The translations under genes and the position numbers were made by a program. The notes beneath the pieces are model-generated. The model made no database searches and was not told the DNA's origin. It saw only the letters and a program-made list of their open reading frames with translations. From positions 2,790,001 to 2,854,000 of the forward strand of contig JBHGNT010000014.1 of assembly GCA_043228905.1 (NCBI GenBank): DNA of 64,000 nucleotides, read 5' to 3'. This document shows positions 32,299 through 43,900 of this stretch, piece by piece (within the stretch, counting starts at the first letter, position 1; each line of letters opens with the position of its first letter). This DNA comes from Azolla caroliniana. Its lineage: Eukaryota > Polypodiophyta.

Positions 32299-34539
32299 AT
32301 GGCTTCGACAAGTGGAACTCAAGGAGAAGAATTGACGAAAGGCATGGTGTCCGTCGTCGAATTCATGCTGAAAGAGAGAGATCGGGAGGCTTTAGTCGAC
32401 AAAGCTGTTGACCGAACTGTGGAGATAGTTGGAAGATTCGGTGGGAAGAACATCACAAATTTCCTTGCTACCTACCGGAATGAGATGCAACAAAGAGATG
32501 TCCATGATCCAAAACAAATTTCAAGCTTTAAGCGTGTGGTAGAACCCGGTATCCGTGAGTGCGTGATGGAGATCCAAAACGAGCATGCAACTTGGGCGGA
32601 GTTTGAAAGGGCTCTTCTCACTGAATACATGCTTGAAGACGCATCGTGGATGACTCGACATACGTTAATGAATTGGATCGAGAAGAAAGGGAAGAATTTG
32701 TGTGCATCGGGAATTTATGCCGAATTCGACCAGAAGTACAAACGACTTCCGAGTGTCGAGCAACGAGTTCTCGACGGAGATAAAGTCTTACTATTCCTAA
32801 AGGCAATGGATGTGAAAGATCGGCGAGAATTGGGTAGTTTCTTGGAGGACGAAACACAACCAAATGGTTTGGTAGCGGACTGGGCGGCGGTGAAGAAGGC
32901 TTGCAGCCGTTTTGATAAGCGACGACAATGGCAAGAGGAAGCTGAGGTCGAGAATCCACAATTGTGGAAGAAGGCACCTACGACGATTGAGCCTAGTAAG
33001 CCGATCAACAATTTCGACAAGAAAGCAATGGAGGAGTCTATAATCGAAGAGCTCTCCAAGAAGTTTGAAGCGGTATCGCTAGCCAACTTAGGTCGACGCG
33101 GGCCCAAGGGAAAAGAAGCGTATCGATGTGTGTGGTGCGATAGCTTTGAACACTCACGAAGGGAATGTGCTGACTTGCAAGATGCGATCTGCAAGAATGT
33201 CGTCTATTTGGACGGCAACATGATTCACTCAAGCGAGACCCGGAAGCCGCTACGAGTGAACTTCGAAAGAGGTGGGCTGAAAAAGATTGTAGAAGAAGAA
33301 GATGCAAGGCATGTGGAGGCTATGCACTATGCCGCTTCGACTGGGATACGAGTTGGAAAAGAGAATCTTGAAATGATCAAGCCAAGAGCTGGGTTTTGGC
33401 CAACGGTCTTCGAGAGCGAAGAAAAAGGCAAAATCAATTTGGAGGATCTAAAACTTGCTGACCGAAACATGCGACGAGCAACCAGATGGTCAGATCCAAT
33501 CGACGAAAACACAAGCTTTATGGAGGTTGTGTGTGACACCTATGAAGCCCTTGTCGAAGAGAAGAGGAAGAGAACCGGTGAAGAAGATGGCACATCAAAG
33601 CAACCTAACAAGAGGAACGGAGGGAAAGAAGGGCCACCCCAACCTATCCCAAGAAAAGAGATTGGTGAAACAAACATGAAGCCCGGTGGATCGAGCCAAC
33701 CTGCTCAGATGGAAGTCGAAGAATCAATGAAGAAAGTAAAAGAACGAGCGACACCGACTTACAAGCTAAGGTCGGACATAGAACAAACAACTAACTTGCG
33801 GAAGATCCTTGAGGAGAAGGTTTTAGATAGTCATGTCGACCTTACCTTGAGAGAGCTACTTGGGATCGCGAAGAAGGAGTTCCATGATACTATCGTGGAC
33901 CTTATTAAGAGGAAGCGGCAACAATCTGATGAAGAGGAGGTGAAAACAAGTGCCATAACCATGGCAAGATCGGAAGAGGAGGAAGAAGAAGAAGTGGTGG
34001 CGGATAGCCATTACTCGCGGCCTCATTGGGCAAGAGCGACAATGGAAACATCGGTGAAGATCGGGGAGAAGAAAGAGACCGTGGTCGCTTTGATTGACCA
34101 TGGCTCAGAGATCAACCTCATGTCGACCGAGTTCTACAAGAAAGGAAGATGGCCAATTAATACAAACCACGGATGGAAGATTCAAGCGGAGACAAAGGCT
34201 ACGGAGGACTTGTACGGAGCTTGCCCCAACGTTAAAGTCACGATCGGGGATGTAGAGATTGATCAACACTTCTTCGTGCAAGACTCGGCTTCACATCCCG
34301 TCATCCTAGGACAACCATATATAACATCGTCCCGGATGGAGACCAAGGTGTTCGATAATGGAGCGGCACTATTGAAGCATGGGGCACAAATAGTCCGAGC
34401 GATCATAAGTCCCCACAAGGAAGCAAAGTGCGTGGATTGCAAGGAGAAGCAACATGCATCACACCTGGCGGCGCATGCAAACTTAGACTACTCAACAAGA
34501 AGGAAAAGTGTCAGATACAAGACTTCGAGGAGGTGCTAA
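32299..34539 (+). CDS. Gag-protease polyprotein of element 1
   Basis: Gag packages the element RNA and protease matures it. The frame has 746 codons from ATG 32299. Capsid-like part: TVEIVGRFGGKNITNFLATY, ATWAEFERALLTEY, LPSVEQRVLDGDKVLLFLKAM. A CCHC zinc knuckle (CVWCDSFEHSRREC) is near residue 280. The C-terminal aspartic-protease region has VVALIDHGSEINLMS near residue 600, with DHG in place of DSG/DTG, then HPVILGQPY. The frame shifts near 34480 and continues in the piece 34428-34991 toward RT. The DHG triad is a notable variant and may be genuine for the family or a lesion. Confidence 0.75.
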   Translation: MASTSGTQGEELTKGMVSVVEFMLKERDREALVDKAVDRTVEIVGRFGGKNITNFLATYRNEMQQRDVHDPKQISSFKRVVEPGIRECVMEIQNEHATWAEFERALLTEYMLEDASWMTRHTLMNWIEKKGKNLCASGIYAEFDQKYKRLPSVEQRVLDGDKVLLFLKAMDVKDRRELGSFLEDETQPNGLVADWAAVKKACSRFDKRRQWQEEAEVENPQLWKKAPTTIEPSKPINNFDKKAMEESIIEELSKKFEAVSLANLGRRGPKGKEAYRCVWCDSFEHSRRECADLQDAICKNVVYLDGNMIHSSETRKPLRVNFERGGLKKIVEEEDARHVEAMHYAASTGIRVGKENLEMIKPRAGFWPTVFESEEKGKINLEDLKLADRNMRRATRWSDPIDENTSFMEVVCDTYEALVEEKRKRTGEEDGTSKQPNKRNGGKEGPPQPIPRKEIGETNMKPGGSSQPAQMEVEESMKKVKERATPTYKLRSDIEQTTNLRKILEEKVLDSHVDLTLRELLGIAKKEFHDTIVDLIKRKRQQSDEEEVKTSAITMARSEEEEEEEVVADSHYSRPHWARATMETSVKIGEKKETVVALIDHGSEINLMSTEFYKKGRWPINTNHGWKIQAETKATEDLYGACPNVKVTIGDVEIDQHFFVQDSASHPVILGQPYITSSRMETKVFDNGAALLKHGAQIVRAIISPHKEAKCVDCKEKQHASHLAAHANLDYSTRRKSVRYKTSRRC

Positions 34540-34945
34540 AAGAAGAAAGCATAATCGAAGAAGAAGAATTCGTGTCATATATTCTGGAGGAAGCCTCATT
34601 TAACGACACCATCGGCGAAATCGAGGAAGTCGTGGATTTGAGCTATCCTCACCATCAACATGTGATTTCGGTTAACTCCGTCAACATGTATACTATCATC
34701 GATGAATATCATCGAGGCATCTTGATAGAGGAAGTCGAAGTCAACACAAAATATAAAACCGTGGATAGGAAGATCAAGCCAGTTGCAGTTCCGCTACCGG
34801 AAGATAGCTGGCAAAAGATGAAGGAAGTTGCAAAAGATCCAAGCTTAAGGAACCCAAATACAATTGGTCACATCTTCACTGAAGAGACGAAGGGAAAGCT
34901 ACGAGTTGGAAGGGAGGATTTCCTCCTCCCTGAAGAGGAGCGGAT
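34480..34945 (+). pseudogene. Protease-RT linker of element 1, out of frame
   Basis: The reading frame overlapping the gag end continues as FEEVLKEESIIEEEEF ... RKIKPVAVPLPEDSW to LLPEEER, where copia begins. It is the N-terminal part of pol. The acidic linker has no domain I recognise. Confidence 0.5.
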
Positions 34946-35230
34946 TGTCGAATACAAGTGTATAATGGACGTATTCACACTATCCCTTTAGGCCATTTGT
35001 GTAATTAGCATAAAGGGTAGTTGCCCTAAGTCGGTCACTATATATATTGACCTTGTAACCTTTTTGTAAGGTTGGGTGTTGTATTATTTCTTCTATGGAA
35101 TAGAAAGTCGTTTTGTGCCTCCCTCTCTCTCTCTCTATCTCTGTGCAACAACCTACAATCTATCATACGCAGGTACAGAAAAGAATCGAATGCTTCTTGA
35201 TCTTCCGCATAGACGACTTTGTCTCCAACA
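34946..35230 (+). repeat. 5' LTR of copia (285 bp)
   Basis: Starts TGTCGAATACAAG and ends TCTCCAACA. A TATATATA sequence at about 35039 is the likely promoter, followed by a CT-rich leader. Confidence 0.9.
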
Positions 35231-35913
35231 TCTGGTATCAGAGCCTGCACAGTATTCGGTCCTTCATCCCGCTGTCGGCCGTCGTCTCAGCCTGCACAGC
35301 ATTCGGTTTCCTGCGTCATTCGAAGAAGAGAGAAGAAGAAGAACGAGGCTTGCATCTCATCGCGTTAGATCATCTTCGCTTGGAGTAAGCCAGCCGGTTG
35401 TACTCTGTTTCTTGTGATCGTAACCGCTCGCGGTGAAATCCCCTTGTGCAACATTGACACGATCGTGCTCCACTCGGTTAAACGGCATCCGAAGAGGTCA
35501 ACAAACGCCGCTCATTGTAACCACTCGGTGCAGATCGGTCTCAAGACAACAACCCCAATTCGTGCTTCATCCGACTGATCGACATTCGGGAGGATCAGTT
35601 GGATCTGTCTCTCTCGTCGCTGCAGCCACCCGAAGCAGAATCGGTCCAGACAATCGGTTTGAATAATCGGTATTCGGCATATATATCCGAAGCGAACCGG
35701 GCTCACTCCGACTCGGCAACATTCGGGAAGACCAGTCGGTTCTGTCCCTCAAGTTACCGGAGTCAATTCGAGCAAGTTCAACAATACATATATCCGAAGC
35801 CGAACCGACTCGGGTTCAAATCCGACTAGAACGATATCGGGTGAGCCAACCGGCTGCACTCCAACAAGGTTCGTAGTCAACTCCGAACCGAGCTTCGTCA
35901 ACCGAAACCAAAT

Positions 35914-38827
35914 TTGATGGCATCAACATCCGGCTCGTCAGAAATGAGTTTACGAAAGTTCGATGGATCGAACTTCAACTTCTGGAAGGAACAAATGCAG
36001 GACTATCTCATAGTCAAGGGGCAAATCGATCCCATCGAAAATGAAGAACCTCCAGAAGGATACAAACCAATTGAGTGGCAGAAGTTGGACAGAATCGTCC
36101 GCGCCACGATTCGGATGCACCTATCGGAATCGGTATACTTTACGGTGCAATCGTGTACGACAGCATTCGAACTGTGGAAAACACTGTCGGACACTTACGA
36201 AAAGAAGGTCGCCGCAACGAAGATGTTTCTGATCCGGCGCCTCTACAACTTGCGGATGAAAGAATCCGATTCGGTTCAAGCACACCTCAATGAGTACGAA
36301 AGCATAAGCTCCCAAATCTCGTCATAGGGGACGGCAATCGAGGATGAACTCAGAGCAATGATACTCATGAGCAGCCTTCCCTCATCATGGGAAACTTTCG
36401 TCACAACCGTGTGCAACGCGTCAACCACGGTTGTTAAATACTCCGAAGTCACGAGCGCAATCCTGACCGAAGCAGCTCGGAGAAAGTCTTTCGCCAAAGA
36501 CTCAACAGACGACGCTTACGTAGTACAAGGTTCGACAGACCGATCGAACATACGAGGAAGAGATTCCTCACAGCCGCCGAACAATCAGCGAAGATGGAGC
36601 CAGTCACGGGATAACCGAATCTGCAACTATTGCAAGAAACCCGGACACATCAAAGCCGACTGCCCCGCACTCAAGAACAAGAACAACAAGAAGAGTGGCC
36701 GGCATGAGGAGATCAATTACGTCAGCTTCTCAGCTGATGTTCTACCAGACGACCCGAATATACTATCAATCGAAAATCCAGTCGGATCAGAAGTTCTACT
36801 CACGACTGAAGAATCAAGCACATGGCTCTTAGATTCGGGCGCGTCATTTCACGTGACTCCTCATCGATCCCAATTTCGGCAATATACGATCCGTCACTCC
36901 GACTCAGTTCGAGTCGGCAACTCACAACACTGTGACATTATCGGAATCGGCACAGTAGAGCTCAACCTTGCAGGTGGCTCTACACTTGTACTCCACAATG
37001 TCCGACATGTACCCGAGCTCTCAAGGCCATTGATCTCAGTCGGACAACTAGATGAAGACGGCATTCGTGCCGGTTTTTCTTCGGGAGGGTGGACACTCCA
37101 CAGGGGGAACCTCCTGCTTGCTAGAGGACCCAAGATACACTCACTGTATCCGTTACATGTTACGCTCAGAGAGGGTAACCTGTTTTTGGTGGATATTCCT
37201 GTGTCATCACTATGGCACCGAAGATTAGGACACCTCAGCAAGGCCGGCATTACGCATCTATCTAGAGCCGGATACATCCCCAAACTCTCCTTCTCCGACC
37301 ATCAATTCTGCGAGCATTGCCAGTATGGCAAACAAGCAGCCGCATCACACCCGACCTCAGCACCAAGAGAAACGAGACCTCTCGATTTAGTCCATTCGGA
37401 CGTCTGTGGCCCAATGCCGCATCAGTCTCTTGGCGGTGCCTCTTACTTCGTCAGTTTTATTGACGATTCGACTCGGAAGGTGTGGGCTTATCCAATTCGC
37501 ACCAAAGATCGTGTCTTCTCGATCTTCTCCGATTGGCTCGCTATGGTAGAAAATCAAACCGACCGAAAGCTGAAATGCTTTCGGACAGACAATGGGGGAG
37601 AGTTCAAATCCGAAGAATTCGTCAAATTCTGCCGACAACGCGGCATCCGACGTGAATTTACGGCACCACACAGTCCGGAGCAAAACGGGATTGCAGAACG
37701 AATGAATCGGACAATCCAAGAACGGATAGTTTCCATGCTCCAACACTCTGGACTGTCGGATGGCTTGTGGGCAGAGGCTCTACTCACGGCAGTACACATA
37801 ATCAATATGTCGCCAAGTAGACCTCTAGGACTTCAAATTCCTCAGGAACTATGGATCGGCAGTAAGCCGAATTACGACAAGCTGAGGATCTTCGGATGCG
37901 AGGCGTACGCCCTTATTCCGAAAGATGATCGCCGAAAACTTGCACCTCGGTCCAGGAAATGCATTTTCCTTGGATATGGATCCGACGGCGAAATGGGATA
38001 CCGACTCTGGGATCCCGAACGCAGACAAATCGTCCGAAGTTCGGACGTTGTGTTCAACGAGTCGGCTATGAATCCATCAGTCGAAAAACCGATCGAAGTC
38101 CGAAGGGTAACATTTTCCGATGTGCCGACCCTTCAAGAAGGCCCCGCTCTTAACACACGGTCAGCTTCACGGGTAGCTGAACCTTACACTACCGACTCGG
38201 ACAACCCCGACTCGGCACAGCAGAACAATCCGCTTTCGGACCATCCGACCTCGATACCCGATGCGACCAGTCCAATCATACCTCGACGATCCGAGAGACT
38301 GTCGCAACCTCCGGAGAGGTATTCTCCTGGAATTTTCTTCACCGACGCCGGCGAACCGACGTCTTACGAAGAAGCATCGACATCTGTCGATTCAGCCACC
38401 TGGCATCTGGCGATGGAGTCGGAAATGCACTCCATTCGGGCAAACAAGACTTGGGATCTGGTCGAATTACCTAGGAACCGACGTGCTCTTCCTTGCAAGT
38501 GGGTTTATCGACTAAAAGAGACGTCTGATTCGACCACCCCAAAGTACAAGGCCAGATTAGTTGCGAAGGGCTTCCGACAAGAATATGGCGTCGACTTCGA
38601 CGAGATTTTTTCACCAGTGGTGAAAATGACAACCCTTTGTTTCCTACTCGGCGTAGTGGCAGCCGACAACTTGGAGCTGATTCAGCTAGATGTCAAAACA
38701 GCCTTCCTCCATGGTGATCTTGACGAGGAAATTTATATGGAGCAGCCAAAAGGCTTCGTGGCGACTGGCCAAGAACATCTAGTCTGCCGACTCAGGAAGA
38801 GTCTATACGGCCTCAAACAGGCACCGC
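35914..38827 (+). pseudogene. Copia gag-pol, 5' part (Gag, protease, integrase, first half of RT)
   Basis: One frame carries all domains in Ty1 order. It has a single stop, TAG 36325-36327, in gag, plus the nested insertion at 38828. Gag has FDGSNFNFWKEQMQDYL; the CCHC knuckle is CNYCKKPGHIKADC; protease is WLLDSGASFHVTP; GAG-preintegrase and zinc finger are SLWHRRLGHLSKAG ... CEHCQYGK. The integrase core is DLVHSDVCGPM, FRTDNGGEF and PEQNGIAERMNRT, giving the D,D,E residues. RT begins with WVYRLKETSD, KARLVAKGF and IQLDVKTAFLHGDL, and breaks off in SLYGLKQAP. The stop probably replaces a glutamine codon. Confidence 0.88.
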
Positions 38828-39551
38828 TGTCGTAGTGTATTTCGTACACTACGTGAAAAAGTAAAAAATAATATAACCGATTTAATTACATATAAATAAA
38901 TAAAATAATATATCAAGATATTTATCACGTGCATAGGGCAAGATTTGAACCCTGTACCTCCACGTAGCCAAACCTCAACTTTACCATTATGCTACCTTAT
39001 ATTTAGTGTTCTATAAATAGATTTAATAACTATAAGTGCTTTATTTGCGCCTACCTTTATTAAAAGGTAAATCATGTATTTTTAGAGTGCGTGAATATTT
39101 TATAGAAAAACGCAAGCGACTAAAAAGTGACTCATGCACATCTAGCGTGCATGAGCACTATATTTAGCAAATAAAAGCAAGGATTAGAAAAGCATCACAT
39201 GCACATTTAGTGTGCATGAACATATTAGAAAAAAAAGCATGTAGCTATGCTTAGTCTCTCCCATCACTACATAAGGATGGGGAGCACAATGTAATAGGTG
39301 TGTGAAAAATATTTGGGAAATTGGATATATTTCCTAAAACACCAACAATCAATAAAATATACTCGTGGGATTCACGAAGTTTAAGATAATCTATCTCTTT
39401 CAATCTAAATTCATATTCTTACATAAATATTGATTAATGTAATACTTGTGGGATTCACAAGATTAGCCTCAAATTCTTCCTCCTCCTAGTCCAAAACCCC
39501 GGTGGTTCCCACCCGACTCACGCAAACGATCCGGAGCCGAAAGGCACGACA
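38828..39551 (+). repeat. 5' LTR of element A (724 bp)
   Basis: It begins TGTCGTAGTGTATTTCG and then TACACTACG, which forms a hairpin with 9-bp arms. An antisense tRNA-like module lies at 38929-38998. Repeated mini-hairpins (CTCGTGGGATTCACGAAG, CTTGTGGGATTCACAAG) follow. It ends AGGCACGACA. Confidence 0.9.
38929..38998 (-). repeat. Antisense tRNA-like module in LTR of element A
   Basis: Read on the minus strand, A-box TAGCATAATGGTAAAG and B-box GGTTCAAATCT are about 35 bases apart, followed by CTTGCCCTATGC. The same module is in the 3' LTR at about 47325-47394. It is oriented against the element. Confidence 0.55.
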
Positions 39552-39555
39552 CAGT

Positions 39556-39573
39556 TGGTGAACCCGACGTGAA
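39556..39573 (+). promoter_or_regulatory. Primer-binding site for tRNA-Trp (element A)
   Basis: TGGTGAACCCGACGTGAA lies four bases after the 5' LTR. Confidence 0.82.
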
Positions 39574-39589
39574 GGCGGGTGGCAAGGAG

Positions 39590-40551
39590 ATGGAGAATCA
39601 ACAAGAGGCAATGAGCATAACGATGATGATGATGTTCGAGCGGATGCTACAAGAACAACGAGTGATGTCGGAGATCACGGGGGTAGTAAAGCGGCTCGTA
39701 CAACGAAACGGACAATTCAACGGAAACGATGTGTCACGCTATCTACGTGACTACAAGGCGGAGATGATACGATGTGGGATACCGGAAGGATTGCAAGTGA
39801 CATCCTTCAATCGGGTGGCCACGGATGAGCTACAAGAGAGAATCTACAAGATACGGCAACAAAACTCGACATGGGGATCATTCGAAGAAGCTTTACGAGA
39901 GTCATATGATTACAAGAGATCGAAGGGACGAGATCGGCGAGAGTTCGATGAATGGGTGGCATCGGAGAAGACCCACCAAAGTGCAACACAAGCATTCCTA
40001 GAGTTCGAGCATCGTCTTGCTCGACTCTCGGAGCGGGAACAACGATTGGTGGGGGAGGATAAAGTCCTAATGTTCGTAAAATCGATCGATCGAAAAGAAA
40101 GGAAGGACATCGGGATTGAACTCGAAGACGATGACGGTACGAATGGTCTTACTGAAGATTGGGCCGAAGTCCAAAGGGTATGCCGGAGACATGATGAGAG
40201 GAAGATGAGAATCTTGTCAACGACATGGCCGATGAAGGATGGTCGATTGAAGACAAACGATGGAGCCGATATGAAGGCCGAAATACAACATGATGGTCCG
40301 ACGGAAGAGGGTGTAAAACAAGCTACCCTCTTGTCTTGCGAAAGAACAACGACAAAGGATAAGGCCGATAACCCAAGTGTAGAAGAAGATTTCGGAATAC
40401 AAGTGTCCGAAACATCGGGTGAAAAAGGGGTAAGCATAATTGATGTTTGCATAATTGATGCAGTGAAAGAGAGCAAGGAGGACTTGATTGAGGAGGTCAC
40501 CAAGAAAGATGACATCGAATCGAAGGTGGCTATGGACGAATCAATGGCGGA
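39590..40551 (+). CDS. Gag-like protein of element A, N-terminal part
   Basis: It starts at ATG 39590 (MENQQEAMSITMMMMF), matching element D. Capsid-like segments: LVQRNGQFNGNDVSRYLRDY, WGSFEEALRESYDY, FDEWVASEKTHQSATQ, EREQRLVGEDKVLMFVKSID, ELEDDDGTNGLTEDW. The acidic tail reaches MDESMAD, where the chromovirus interrupts. The frame resumes at 46219 (HIEISPPLIPETPAVA). No zinc knuckle or protease is seen. It likely co-assembles with the Gag of element 1. Confidence 0.75.
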
Positions 40552-40978
40552 TGTCAGGAATAGTACTAAAGCAGAGATGGAATTAGTACTAAGAAGAGTA
40601 GTACTATTAGTACTAAGAAGACAGGACTGCGTAAGATTCCCGAGAGAGAGGAAGTGAGAAGAGGAGAGAGAGAGAAATAGAATGATGACAGCAGCTCTTA
40701 TATTATATGAAAGATAAGTACAAATCGGCTAAGAGGCTTAAGACTGGTGTTGAACCAATTTGGTTCAACATAATGCTTAGTGCCTTCTTTTATAGTGTTC
40801 TCAGGAATAATCCTGAAGCTTCTAGAATGTTCCAGACAAATCTGGAATATACATTACTTTCTTATAATAAAACATAAATGAAAATAATATTCTATGAATT
40901 ACAATAGATGGTGAGATGGTTAAGAGCTCGACCCATATACCATAAGGTCATGGGTTCGAGTCTTGCCATCTCATGACA
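40552..40978 (-). repeat. 3' LTR of the chromovirus (427 bp)
   Basis: Read on the minus strand: TGTCATGAGATGGC at the start, a tRNA-like module in antisense, TATAAAAG (40794 to 40787), a 23-bp palindrome at 40748-40770 (TGTTGAACCAA, one base, TTGGTTCAACA), a CT-rich stretch, repeated TTAGTACTA motifs, and TTCCTGACA at the end. Confidence 0.9.
40908..40978 (+). repeat. tRNA-like module at the chromovirus LTR end
   Basis: On the plus strand (antisense to the element): A-box-like GAGATGGTTAAGAGC, B-box GGTTCGAGTCT, then CTTGCCATCTCATGACA. Its 3' end is the LTR terminus itself. A second copy is at 46143-46213. Confidence 0.5.
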
Positions 40979-40989
40979 CTATCTCCCCC

Positions 40990-43900
40990 TTAAAGACGAC
41001 GAGTGGAACGAGTCAGCGCTACTTGCGGACCGGGTTTGTCCGGATACTTTTGGTGGAAATCAGCAAGAAGATCTTGTGCATTGGCAACATTCTCGACGGG
41101 TTCCCAAGTACGTTCGCTCGGACTATAACCGAGCCAATCGACCAAGTAATAGAGTTTGTTGCGAACAAGTTTGGAATCGAGGATGGCAGCAACTTCATAC
41201 TCCGGGCCGGCGTCCAACTCCAGTGGGGGCGGCGGTGGTGTCACACGATCGGGAATGGTGTTTGCTTTATAAGGTTCAAGAAGAGAACAATGGAAAACCG
41301 GATGTATCTGAAGCTGCGGAGGGAGATCAAGGCGGAAGGTGACATCATTAATCTTCCCCGTAATACGGAAAGGACCGAGTCGTCGATAATCCAACTTGTC
41401 GCACGGTCGAGTAGTCTTGATGTGACGACGTAAGAGCCATACTCGATCTCCGATGGCAAAAGAGGAGGGAATCCGATGACGATCCGCATAAGTCTTCTGT
41501 GTGTGTTGAGCATGACGAAGGTGAGTAGAGAGATCCATCTGGATCTTGCGTAGCCTCTCCAAATGATCCTCGGCACGAGGGTTGGTAGGTAGCTCCGGAG
41601 CGTCGATCACCGACCAGCGAGGATGGAAACCGGTATAAGCGAAAAATGGGGAGACCCGAGTCGAGGAGTGAATAGCATTATTATACGCAAACTCCGCAAA
41701 GTGGAGAATCTCGGCCCAATCGTCCTGTTGATAACTCAGGAAACACCGGAGATATTGCTCCAGCGTTTGGTTTGTTCGTTCCGCCTGTCCGTCGGTCTGA
41801 GGATGGTAGCCGGAGGAGAGGTTGCAGGAGACCTTGAGCATCTTGAAGAGATGCTGCCAAAATTTGGAGACAAATTGCGGGCCTCGGTCACTGATAATAC
41901 TGTCTGGGAGGCCATGATGCCGAAAAACCTCACGCATAACAAGAGCGGCGGTTTCCTCGCTAGTGATGGCTTTAGTACATGGCACAAAATGTGCCATCTT
42001 CGTATATCGATCGACGACGGTTAGGATAGCATCGAACCCTTTCGAGACCGGCAGATCTGTGATAAAATCAAGACAAATAGACTGCCATGGCTTACTTGGA
42101 ATTGGTAAAGGTTCCAACAAGCCATATGGATGGTGTCGTGGCATCTTTGCTCGGCAGCAAGCATCACAGGTCCGAACGTAGTCGTCGACAAAACGGCGCA
42201 TGTGGGGCCACCAAAAAGATCGCTGCACTAGCTCCAACGTCTTAGTACTACCGAAATGTCCCGCCGTATGGGTGTCGTGACAATGTTGGACAATTTGAAG
42301 GCGACAGGAGCAATCGGGGACATATACGCGCTTTTTAAAGAATAACAAACCATCATGATATTCGAATTGTCGGTAGTCAATACCTGGTTGTTGAGACTGA
42401 GAACAGGATGCCCGAGAAGTATCAATGTGCGCCAGGATGTCTTGAGCAAAACTATCCGTCTTCAAGGTTGCACGTATGTCATCGGTAATCCGTGAATCCA
42501 TCGGGGTGTGAAAAATCCGCGTCGTGTGCAATCGTGTTGGTCCCAAGATTACTTGCTTTTGATTATCAAATGTTGCTTCACCAGGACGAGGTGCAAGATA
42601 TGAACGTCGTGATAGTGCATCTGCTTTTCCTTGCTGCTTCCCCGGTCGATATGTGATTTTGAAGTCGAAACGCGTGAGGAATTGCGCCCACCGAGCTTGC
42701 CGTCGATTTAGTACGCGAGCGTTCTGAAAATAAGCAAGATTTTTATGATCGCTGAAGACAATGACCTGATGTGGAGAGCCCTCTAAGAAATGCCGCCATT
42801 GTACAAATGAATCCACGATGGCTAATAACTCCTTGTCATGTATTTCGTAGTTGATTTCTGCGACATCGAATTTGCGCGAATGGAAAGCCACCGGATGCAA
42901 CTCTTCTTTATCACCTTGTTGAGAAAGGATGCTACCGAGGGCGAAATCTGATGCGTCGGCCTCCATGATGAATGGTTTGCTTGTATCCACATGAGCTAGA
43001 ATCGGTGCTGATGTAAAGGCTTTCTTAAGATGCCGAAAAGCCATATCTGCTTCAATGGACCAAAGAAATGCTTGGCCCTTCTTCGTAAGTTGTGTGAGAG
43101 GTAAAATAATCTTCGAGTAATCCTGTATAAACTTACGGTAGAAGTTAGCAAAACCTAGAAAACATTGTACATCTCGTACCGACCGTGGAATTTGCCACTC
43201 TAGTACAGTTTGGATCTTAGCTGGATCCATGGCGATGCCCTTTGAGGAGATGACGTAGCCTAGAAATTCCACTTGCTTGCAGTCGAAGCTACATTTTTCT
43301 AGCTTGGCATAAAGACCATTCTCGCGGAGTCGCTTTAGTACTAATAGTACATGAGAGTCGTGCTCTTCCTGGGTCTTCGAATAAATCAACAGATCATCCA
43401 GATAAATGATAAAACAGATATCCAAGAGGTCTCTGAATATATCATTTGCCATGTGTTGGAAGACTGCGGGTGCATTGGTTAGGCCAAACGGCATAACAGT
43501 ATACTCAAAATGCCCATACCGCGTGCGAAAAGCGGTCTTCCACTCATCTCCCAGTCGGATCCGCACGAGATTATACGCTCCGCGTAGGTCGATTTTAGTA
43601 AAAAACTTGGCACCATTAACTCGCTCTAAAAGACTTGATATAAGAGGAAGTGCATACCTATTCCGGATGGTGACTTTATTTAATCCGCGGTAATCAACGA
43701 CAAGACGAAGTGAGCCATCTTTCTTCTTGACAAAGAAGATGGGTGCACCGGCCGGAGATTTCGAATGACGGATGAACCCGCTTGCCAAGTTCTCCTCTAT
43801 GTAGGCTCGAAGGACTTCTAACTCGGTGGGTGACAGGTTGTAAATTGGTCCCCATGGTGGCTCGGTTCCTGGTTGTAAATCGATGGGACAGTCATAGGGA

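Noticed and set aside
35030-35417. Coding ORFs inside the copia LTR and leader
   Set aside because: They lie in the LTR and untranslated leader before the gag start near 35914 and contain only the CT-repeat and no domain.
39807-40515. Minus-strand ORFs opposite the Gag of element A (and 59034-59463 opposite D)
   Set aside because: Shadow frames of the conserved Gag coding sequence; the plus frame shows homology across four elements.
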